From contig NC_068344.1 in assembly GCF_014633365.1 (NCBI RefSeq), forward strand, positions 33,106,670-33,170,669: DNA of 64,000 bases, in the 5' to 3' direction. Source of the DNA: Diospyros lotus. Its lineage: Eukaryota > Streptophyta > Magnoliopsida > Ericales > Ebenaceae. Under the pieces are notes generated by a model. That model was not told the DNA's origin. It saw nothing but the letters and a program-made list of their open reading frames with translations, and ran no database searches. Within the stretch, counting starts at the first letter, position 1. Each line of letters opens with the position of its first letter. This document shows positions 55,501 through 64,000 of the stretch, piece by piece. The translations under genes were made by a program, and so were the position numbers.

Positions 55501-57660
55501 ATGTGTGCTAACCAGCTCACTACCAATCTACCATTACCTACACCATTCTACTATAACATTTGTTACACTTCTGCTATTTTCTAAGCAAAACCCTTAGTGG
55601 GTGATGTGGATGAGATGACTTTAGCATTTTATGAAAGGCGAGAGGAGAACTGATGTAAGGAAAGTTTGAAAAGCAATGGTTATAGGCAATTATTTTTATG
55701 ACATTTTTGTAAATTTTGACAAGTTTGAAATGTGTGATTCGGGTGATTACAGAGGCTAGTTTTAATCGAATCGGGCTGAGGATTCAAAATCACTAGTGTT
55801 GCTAGTGAGATCCATCCTTTTCAGGCAAATGTCTCAAAATTAGCGTTTTTGCTATTTTAAGAAATAATTGATTTGGGAATAATTTCTATTAGGAAGTGAA
55901 TTTTAGTATGTCGTTTTGGGGGATTTTTTTATTTCCATCTAATTTTGATTCTGTAATGAAAACTCAAATTTGTCTTTTTTGGTAAGATTCGAATTTTAGG
56001 ATTTTGGGATATTTTTTAGTTTCGTAATCATATTGAGAATTGTAGCCTATAAATTCTATATTTATAAGATGTTTTTGTAGTGGATTTCAGAATTCTCAAT
56101 AAAATTTCTATTGAAATTTTCTCCATAATTCTTTTCACTTTTTCGGTATTCTTTAAAATCAATGAATTATTGATTGAGTCCTATAACCCTACATTCATGA
56201 GTGAATCAACAAGTTATTAGAAGGCTTTCGGGACATCAGTTGGGTCTTTCCTGAGACACCTGATTAACTTCTATATTGAACATTTCTTTGTATACTATGG
56301 ATTGGTTGTGGAAAATTGTAGAAGTCATTGTAACTTGCAAATTAGGGGTTTTCAAAAAAATCAGTGCACAACAGAAACAGGCCAAACTAAACTAAATTAA
56401 ACCAGACCGAATCGGTCATTTCTTTTTTTTTTTTTCCAGAACAAAACGGTTTGATGGTTGTACAAACTGCACGATTTGCGATTTGTATAGTTGGCGGTTC
56501 AGTTTTAAACCAAATCGTTCAAGAAAATATGAAAACAAATATATAAAAAATATATTATTATAAAAATTACCCCAACAACCCCTGTAACCCTTATTATTAT
56601 AAAAATCACCCTATATATTTATAATAATATAGAACAAATTTATAATAATATATAACTATTATAATTGCCGACAGATTATAATAGTTTATAATAATATATA
56701 ATTATTCTATCCAATATTTTTATAATAGGTTATAAATTCTAACAAGTTATATTAATATATTATATATTGTCAATAGTTATTTTTAAACCGTGGTAAATTG
56801 TACCAAATTAGATTGTAAATGCGGTGCGGTTTGATCGCACCCAAACCAGACAAGGGTCCGGTTTGATCGAAAAATCGCATCAACGGTTTGACTTACTGAA
56901 AATGATTCAAATTGGTCAAACATGCACAGTGTACACCCCTATTGCAAACCCCGGCTCCCCTTTCCCTCAACCGGAAAAAAAAAAGATTTTTTTTTTTTAT
57001 CATAGATCAATTTACAAAAATGATGCTCAGACTACGTTGATGTTGGTGGGATAATTAATAGCTGGAGGCTGGAGGTGGCCCCAAAGTTCCAGTTGGGTTG
57101 ATGATCTCCAGCGGTGTCCTTTTTTTTTTTTTTTTTTTTGTGCTGGATCGACAGTGGCGGTCGTTGTTGGGCTAAATTATAGCGGTGTGGATTCATATTA
57201 TTGTCTTGATCCCCAAATGATAGTTTAGTCTAACTTTGGAGAATGAGATGATGGAAGGTTGCATAGTTACAGGAAGTGTGTCACAGGAGATGTGATATGA
57301 AGCACAAATAACGTTTGGGATGAATTGTTTTAGACACAACATCTCATTGCACACTTTGAAATTAATTTGTGTCAAATTGCCCAACCAAACATATCATATT
57401 ATTTTCTAATATTTCTTACAATGGGACCTTTCATGACATCCACCTCTGTCACAAAATCTTGCTTGTATATTGGTTAAACAAAATAGAACCATATTATAAT
57501 TCTAAAAGTATAAGTTAAAATAAACTATATTATAAAAACAACGTAGATTTGTATTTACAGATCTTCTCTTAATTTTAAATTTTATGATAAGAGTTATCTG
57601 TTATTGAAAATATATATTGAGACTTTTTAGCCACATTTATTCTCTATTAAGAAATCCCAA
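55501..57660. other. Intergenic DNA, possible decayed LTR
   Basis: No supported gene. At about 56040-56200, GCCTATAAATTC is followed by CAATAAAATTTC and a pyrimidine-rich stretch, the order of a TATA box and poly(A) signal in a copia LTR, but no LTR ends were found. AT-rich repeats (TATAATAATATATAA) occur near 56600-56760 and a T-run near 57120. Confidence 0.4.
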
Positions 57661-58530
57661 CCGTTTACGTCAGGTCTGAAATCCTAACCGTCTATCCTGC
57701 TCTTCATCATGTATTATATACCTAATTGGACGGGTGATGAGATGACTTTTGAGCTCATTTTGACAGTGATGCACCTGGGAAGCATAATTTTGATCTCTTG
57801 AAAAAACTCGTTTTGCCCGATGGGTCGATCCCCGCTTACCCGGCCGGCCCACCAAAGATTGCCTCTTCTCCAACCCGGACCCTGATGGTATTAAGTGAGC
57901 GTTTTGCATCGACTCTCGTCTATGAGCACTCATATTTTACTATACTTGTGCTTGAAATATAATTCTGATCTTTAATGATGATTGAATTTCAATAAGTTTT
58001 AGTCGTCTACTTACCATATAATTCTGAACTATTTATCTGTTTTGACTGGGATTTTGGCCATTTTGTTATTTTGTCTGACTGACCAAAATTTGCTTGGTTG
58101 AAGATATGGAACATGAGAACTAGTACACTGGAGTGCTTGCAGTCTACTACCATCTAAGCCGCGGGCTGGTCACACTGCCTTACAATGCTGCAATGCCCAT
58201 ATCCCTAAAGGTCGTCGAACATGAAATCTTCACCGTTACACCCATCAAGGTATTGGTCCCTGGCTTTAGCTTCGCATCCTGGGGGCTCATTGACATGTTC
58301 AATGCTGGTGTGGTGGAGCAATTGAAGGGCTCAAATATGAAGTTAAAGCAGGTGCCAATTTGTCTGAACTAGAAGATGGGTATAGAGGTGAAGGAATGAA
58401 TTGGCCGCATAGAAGATTGAGAACTTGAGCTCGGAATTGGTTCCCATTGTCTGGATGGAGGTTAAAGGGCGTGGCCGGTTTTGGTGCTTATTCGTCTGCT
58501 AAGCCAAGGAAGTGCACTGTGGGATCAACC
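57661..58530 (+). pseudogene. Duplicated 3' fragment of RFS6, non-functional
   Basis: It matches RFS6 from the end of exon 2 (CCGTTTACGTCAG) through intron 2, exon 3, intron 3 and exon 4 up to GTGGGATCA, introns included. Exon 3 has lost about 10 bp. Exon 4 lacks about 150 bp between two AGTCTAC words and has several frameshifts. It lacks the first exon and the catalytic region, so no enzyme can be made. It continues directly into sequence matching 22781 onward, with about 1.2 kb of the RFS6 3' flank deleted. Confidence 0.92.
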
Positions 58531-59521
58531 AAATATGTATTACTTATTTATTTGTAATACTAGATATTCTTAATCAAATCCTAAAAATATATATGTATAT
58601 AAAGAGAGAGATGAAGACGGCGATGACGTGCACATTAAAGGACAAACAGACAACATAAATCGATGTAGAAAGAAGTTACATGTCAATGGCTAGAAACTTC
58701 ATAAAAATACTTGACAATAAAAACTTTACACGTTTCAAGGTCATTAAATCGGTGAGAAAATATCAAAAGAATCACTCCAATCGAAGTATTTATGCACATG
58801 ATTTAAAATAAAAACTTTAGCTAACTGCAATACCTAATAAAAGAAACATATATCAAACAGAATATTGATTACCGAAAGGGAAACATGAAAAGATAAAAGA
58901 AAGAAAAAATATACCAATTAGGCCATGCGAGACTGTACATAGTTTAGGTGTTGACTCAAAACATTCAAACACAACATTATGTGCACTATTATGAAAAGAA
59001 ACATATTAAGTTGGCAGAAGCTCGCTTTGTCGCCTATTTTCTCCTAGATAACATTCTATCAATTTCTTTTATGAAGAGCATCAACCCATATATTTGAAGA
59101 TTTATATGTTAATAGTTCTTCAAAAGATGATATATATTTGTCACAATTCCTTAATAGAAAGTATTGGGTATTTCAGCTTCTCATTAAAATACTCATTATC
59201 ATGTGCCATTAAGACAAATCGGAGGAGGAGTATTGAGGAGACTAAATGTCATCATGTGTCTTAAGCTACCTAATCAAGTTATTTGAGTCATTCACCACAA
59301 ACTTAAGCTCAACTAACAAAACAAATTAACCTGACAAAAAATAAAGTAATCTCAGCCCCTGATGTAAATTCTGAAAAAAATCATTTTCTTTGCAAGAAAT
59401 GAGACCATTTCCTTGTAGCATTTCTGTGGGTGTTCATATCAAGAGTCAAGGTTATTGGGATTTCTAATTTGATGTTTCATAGTACTTACCAATAACAATA
59501 TTTAAACTTCTCTAATTTCTA
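58531..59521. other. Duplicated RLP 3' flank, copy 2
   Basis: Matches 22781-23740 with small indels. An extra GACAAATCGGAGGAGGAGTA-like insertion occurs near 59213. No gene seen. Confidence 0.6.
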
Positions 59522-60139
59522 CTATTTCAGTGATAGTGATCTTGTTTTTTTAGCCCATTTGCATTTCTGTCCTATATCTTCAATCATCCTCACAACCCAT
59601 TGGGGTTTCCCTGTAATGAATATTACATATCCCATAAGGCCAAGAACCAATCTGCATCCATAACATGGCAATATGCCTTCCCAATTAAGGCCATTTGAAG
59701 ATTGTGAATCCTCTTCTGCTGCTGCTTGTGGTGCTTGAGGATAGCTGCATGCCTTTGACATTGGTGGTCCACATAAGCCCAGGTTTCCAACATAAGAATT
59801 ATTTGAAATGTAGCAAATTGTCCTCCTTGAGGTATTCGTCTAGTTAGTTGATTCTGCGAAAGGTTTAGAACTCCCAAGAGAATTTAAATTTGTTAACTGC
59901 ATCAAGATCTCCTCGACAAGCTTACTTGAAGAGAGGTCTAACCATTCGAGCGTTATCAAATTCTCAAGAGACTTTGATATATCCCTTGTAAGGCTGTAGT
60001 GAGATAAGTTAAAGCCTCGAATTGAAATTAGTTCGCCAATCATCTCTGGAATTGCTCCTTGAAATTTGCTTCTCAATAGATTAATGGCTGTGAAAATGGT
60101 CAAAACTTTCTCCATTTATAATGCTTGAACCCTTGATCG
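59522..60139 (-). pseudogene. LRR receptor-like protein relic, C-terminal part, copy 2
   Basis: On the minus strand, MEKVLTIFTAINLLRSKFQG (from 60115) leads through the last LRRs. A frameshift near 59875 is shared with copy 1. A second lesion (one A missing in the TTTGAAATGTAGC stretch near 59810) is private to this copy. The end has the cap, membrane segment (GILPCYGCRLVLGLMGYVIF) and tail. It is cut upstream by the hAT element at 60148, after the target copy CCATGGAC. Confidence 0.85.
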
Positions 60140-60147
60140 CCATGGAC

Positions 60148-62540
60148 CAGGGGCGGATCCAGCCCACGGCCAGGGTGGGATGGAGCCCACTCAATTTTTT
60201 TAAAAAATAAATTTTTAGTCCAAAAATGACGATTTTTTTTCCCAAGCCCACCCCAACAAGCCCAAAGCCAAACCCAAATATATTGCCAGCCCCAACCCAA
60301 TCTCTAATCTCTAATTCTCAAACTTAGACCCAAAGGTTCTAAATCTAAACTCAAATCCTCTTTAGCCAGGCGGCGATCTTTTTCTTCTTGTCTCAGCCGT
60401 CAGCTCTCTTCAATCTTCACGTCTTCCTCAGCATTCAACAAATTTACATTGTAAGCCATATCTTGTCTCTACCTCTTTCATTTATCTCGTTCAAAATTTG
60501 TTTTATGTGTGTGTTTGGATCGCAAGAAAAAGAGAGTGAGAGAGAGAAAAAGTTGATGCGGCAAGAGAAAATGGCTGGATGGGGTTTCGCCGGGGATGGC
60601 CCACGCCAGGCGGGAGCTTCACCGGCCGGTTGACTATAAATATTCTACTCATTTTCTGAAAAAAATATAAATATTCTACACATTTTCATTATAAAAGAAC
60701 TCAATATCCGTCTCCTTTCAAGCACGGCTGGTACCCGGCTATTATTCTCTCAATCGACTTTTTCCTTTTCCATGATATATGTTTTGTGGAGTGTTTTATT
60801 TATTTATTTATATACTCAAACCATTTTATTCATTATTTACTGGGTTTTTCACTCTTCAACTTGAAGTTGTTGTTGCTCCAGCATTATCCAGCCAACGGGC
60901 AGAGTTGGCTGGAGCCTGGAGCCTTATTTGTTGCTCCAGCTGTCTATTTTGTTGTTGCTCCAACATTATTTATTTTCTTATTTATTTATTTGCTCTAGGA
61001 ATATCATTAGGATTTAGATTGCCATGAATTTAAGCATGCTTGAGTACCCAACTCATCTTGTCAACACATCATTTAAGATATAAATAAAGAAATTTTCTTC
61101 TACTAAGGATATTTGGTAAAAGATCATGATATACAAGAGTCGATTGCAAAAATTCTTGTTCTTGGCAGGCATGTAGTGGGCATCCCTTCTCACTCTAGAG
61201 ACTAAGAGACTACATGTAAGTTAATTTATTTGATTATGTTTAGTTAATGTGTTTTTCTATTTTGTTTTGGCTAATTTAACACCTATGATGGGTTTAGGAA
61301 ATAAGACTTTAGGGTTTAACTATTGCATTTAGCTTTGCTAATTGTTATTTGACTATTGCATTTAGCTAGGAATTGCTCTGGCTGAGATTTGTTAATTATG
61401 ACTGAATATTTGAATTGCCTTGGCTGAGATTTGTTACTTGTGATTGAATATTTGAATTGCTCTAACTAGGATTTTGTTAACTGTGATTTGTAATTGTGAT
61501 ATACAGGTTTATTAAGATGCACAAACAGAATCATTTGCTTGTAAAGAGCTCCATAGAGAGTGTGAAGTGGTTAGCGTTGCAAGGTTGTGCATTTAGAGGT
61601 CATGATGAGTCTACTAACCGTGGGAATTATATTGAATTAATCAAATTGTACGGAAGAGCAAATGAAGAAATTGATGATGTTGTTCTAGAAAATGCAGCTA
61701 AAAATGCCAAGTACACATCATCTGGTATTTAGAAAGAGATATTAAAAATTATTGTTGATTGTTTGCGACATAAAATTCGTGAAGAAATTGGAGATGTTAA
61801 ATTTTGCATTATTGTTGATGAAGCAGTTTATAAATCAAATAAAGAATAAATGGCTATTATTTTGAGATATGTTGATAGTGATGAATTTGTTAGAGAACGA
61901 TTTTTTAAAGTTGTTAGTGTTAAAGATACAATTGCATTGACTTTCAAAAAAGAGATATGTATTGTATTAAGCCAATACAATCTTTTAGTTACAAATTTAT
62001 GAGGTCAGGGGTATGATGTAGCAACATGCTGGGGGAATGAAATGATCTGCAAACATTATTTCTTAGAGAATGTCCATCTGCTTATTACATTAATTGTTTT
62101 GCTCATTGACTATAATTAGCTTTAGTGGCAGTAGCCAGTAGGTAAGGATGTACATGATGTGTGGTTTTTTTTTTTTTCATTCATTAAGTTGGATTATTAA
62201 CTTTGTTAGTGTTGCTAAGTGATTAATGGTTAATTTTGTAAAAATTTTGTTATAATTATACCATTCTTTTGATCTTAAAAATGGTTTAAATTAGATATTA
62301 ATATCTATTTTATGGTTATATGCAAGTTTAAATTGAAAAATGAATGAAATGAAATTTTAAAGTAAAATTTAATAATAATAATAATAATATATAAAATTAT
62401 ATATAATACATATACATCATTATATGCATGTATGTAATATATATATATATATAATATAATCTAATATATATATGTGCCATGTGTAATACATATATATAAT
62501 ATATAATTTATTAATAACATTAAATTATTATTTTTTTTTA
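60148..62540 (+). mobile_element. hAT transposon copy 2, left and central part
   Basis: It starts with a clean terminus CAGGGGCGGATCCAGCCC, preceded by the 8-bp CCATGGAC (60140-60147). The 5' region matches copy 1 up to 61320. It continues with three roughly 60-bp repeats of the AATTGCTCTGGCTGAGATTTG type (61370-61480), the transposase N-terminal half and AT-rich sequence. The right end is not seen; LTR-like sequence begins near 62541. Confidence 0.8.
61508..62140 (+). pseudogene. hAT transposase, N-terminal half (ZMYM1-like, DUF4371)
   Basis: After an acceptor-like ATATACAG at 61507 the sequence encodes SIESVKWLALQGCAFRGHDE, NRGNYIELIKLYGRANEEI, EEIGDVKFCIIVDEA (with a catalytic Asp), MAIILRYVDSDEFVRERFF, SQYNLLVTNL and GYDVATCWG, then YYINCFAH. 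These are the DUF4371/RNase-H-fold blocks of plant ZMYM1-like hAT transposases. In-frame TAG, TAA and TGA codons (for example at 61730, 61847 and 62000) inactivate it. A donor-like GTAAGG follows ASR near 62141, so the rest may lie behind an intron that is interrupted here. Confidence 0.82.
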
Positions 62541-64000
62541 GGCATGAAGAATTCAAGCCCATGAAGAGTTAAAGTCCATGAAGAATTCAAGCCCATGAAG
62601 AATTAAGGTCCAATTTGAGCAACCCATGGAAGATATTATTTGGAGAAGACCCAAGGATTATTTTTAATCCTAATGAAGATTAAAAAACAAATTTATAAAA
62701 ATCTATTTTTATTTTTTATGTGAGAGCTTTATTAGGTGTGTTTTTTAGCTAAAATTCATTTAACTATTAGGTGGATATTATAGCTAAAATCCATTTAACT
62801 TTATGAGTGTTTTATTAGGTGTGTATTTTAGCTAAAATCCATTTAATATTAGGTGTGAATTATAGCTAAAATCCATTTAACTTTAAGTGTATGAGTGCCT
62901 ATTAGATATAATTATGTCTAATTGAATAATTGAAATTGTGTGATTTGTATTGCATCTTGTGGCTTATAAATAGCTCACTTGATTGTATTTGTAAGTGTGA
63001 TTATTATTCTTGAATCAAAGTTTAGTTATTTCCTTAGAATTCTCTCTTTGAGAATTGCTTTTGTTCTCTCTTATTTTCTTTAATTTTTTCTCTTGTGATC
63101 TTATTTCTTCATTTCTTCTTTTAAATTCTTATGTCATTTATTATTACTTTATTATTCACCGCCTAAATAGCCGGTTAATTTATATCTTTAAATTTCTATA
63201 ATTTTAATTCTTGTCATTTAATTATTCACCGCCTAAATGTCCGGTTAGTTTTTGCTATTTTAATTCCTGTCATTAAAATTCTGTTATTTAAATTATGTCA
63301 TTTAAATTCCTGTCAATTAATTAATGGAAATGAGTAGCTAAATCTAATTTTGGGTTAAGGCAAGGACAGTGTCCAACGCCAATGATTCCCAAAGAAAGCT
63401 GCGCTTTAAATGAATAACATTAATTTAAATTTCAATATGAGTCTGTATTAATTATTAAAAAATCACTAGGTTTGAATTGGAGCGTAAGCCTACCTTAGAG
63501 CTTTCATGCCATGTATGAGAGTTACTAGAACTGAAAACGCTATCATACCCAAACCCGGATGATTAATTTAGTGTTTTGTGTATTAATTGCAATTGGACTT
63601 ATGGTAGTTGCTTAAATTAGAATCTCGCATATCATGTATGGGGATTGCTTAAACTAGAACTATCATCATTTTTAATTGCATTTAATAACAAACCCTCATA
63701 TTTGAAATTAAATTAATGTTGCTAATCTTTTATGCTAAAATTTGGGAATCAACGGGTTGGCACTGAAATTGTCTTAACTCAAGTACTATCCAATTTTATA
63801 TTCTCACTTAAAGTATTTATTTCAATTACTGCCTTAATTTATTTCCTAGTATCTGTTGTTTAAAAAACCATAAAAAAACCTTGTTGCCAATTTGTCCAAA
63901 TGCGTGTGTGCTTGTGTGACATTCTTTTTATTTTGCCATAAATAAATCTCTCAGTGGACGATTTGGACTCATTCAGAAAATATAAATTTAAGTTTGGACT
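62541..64000 (+). repeat. LTR related to that of the LOG-bearing element, runs off-window
   Basis: It shares with the 25465 LTR the order of CTTATAAATAG TATA box (62965-62972), CTTGAATCAAAGTTTAGTT, CCGCCTAAATGGCCGGT-type repeats, GGAAATGAGTAGCTAAATCT, GGACAGTGTCCAA and CATGCCATGTATGAGAG. It is clearly diverged. It has its own repeats: CCCATGAAGAATTCAAG units (62545-62615) and four copies of TAGCTAAAATCCATTTAA (62745-62885). The left edge near 62541 is approximate. It is probably the 5' LTR of another element. Confidence 0.7.

Larger units (their letters stand above)
57661..61320 (+). repeat. Segmental duplication, copy 2
   Basis: Colinear with 20539-25464: RFS6 fragment (57661-58530), RLP 3' flank (58531-59521), RLP C-terminal relic (59522-60139) and hAT 5' part (60148-61320). 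Divergence is clearly higher than between the LTRs of the young retrotransposon at 25465. Beyond 61320 this copy continues with hAT sequence absent from copy 1. Confidence 0.85.

Overview
This is a repeat-rich piece of nuclear DNA from a flowering plant, most likely a woody dicot. The evidence is intron-containing plant genes, plant LTR retrotransposons primed by initiator tRNA-Met or tRNA-Asp, a Cassandra-type TRIM and AT-rich intergenic DNA. The species cannot be named from the window.

Left part (1-9121): a nested stack. The 3' part of a Ty3/gypsy chromovirus (1-3744) sits in the RNase H region of a reverse-oriented Ty1/copia element (3745-9121). A 1477-bp solo LTR with a perfect GCAAA target-site duplication also splits the copia integrase. 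Next come five 5' exons of a RIF1-type gene on the minus strand (10441-13115), with the rest of that gene off-window or lost behind the transposons. After AT-rich DNA with two fold-back elements and an ABRE-rich region (17.4-17.9 kb) lies an intact four-exon gene of the raffinose synthase/alkaline alpha-galactosidase family, RFS6/DIN10 type (18945-21664).

Middle (22.8-50.9 kb): a receptor-like-protein (LRR-RLP) neighbourhood. One RLP relic is split by a hAT transposon (24355-39504, 8-bp target duplication still visible). That hAT element contains a young tRNA-Asp-primed Ty3/gypsy element (25465-38440). Its gag-pol has one in-frame stop. Downstream of pol it carries two passenger genes: a small basic Cys-rich protein and a full-length LONELY GUY (LOG) cytokinin-activating phosphoribohydrolase. 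The nesting is therefore RLP > hAT > LTR retrotransposon > LOG. Next to it is an RLP gene (50839-40933, minus strand) that can encode an intact 844-aa receptor if exon 1 is joined across a 7.4-kb intron filled with repeated partial LRR exons.

Right part (51-64 kb): an RLP scrap, short repeats, a complete 644-bp Cassandra-type TRIM with 5S-like LTRs and AGTTT duplications, and a degraded second copy of the block RFS6 3' end - RLP 3' end - hAT (57661-61320 onward). That second hAT copy keeps the transposase N-terminal half and runs into another LTR related to the LOG-bearing element. The order of events follows from this: hAT entered the RLP, the block was duplicated, then different retroelements entered each hAT copy.

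The most unusual content is the LOG plus Cys-rich passenger module of the retrotransposon at 33-35 kb, and the exon-intron array inside the RLP gene.
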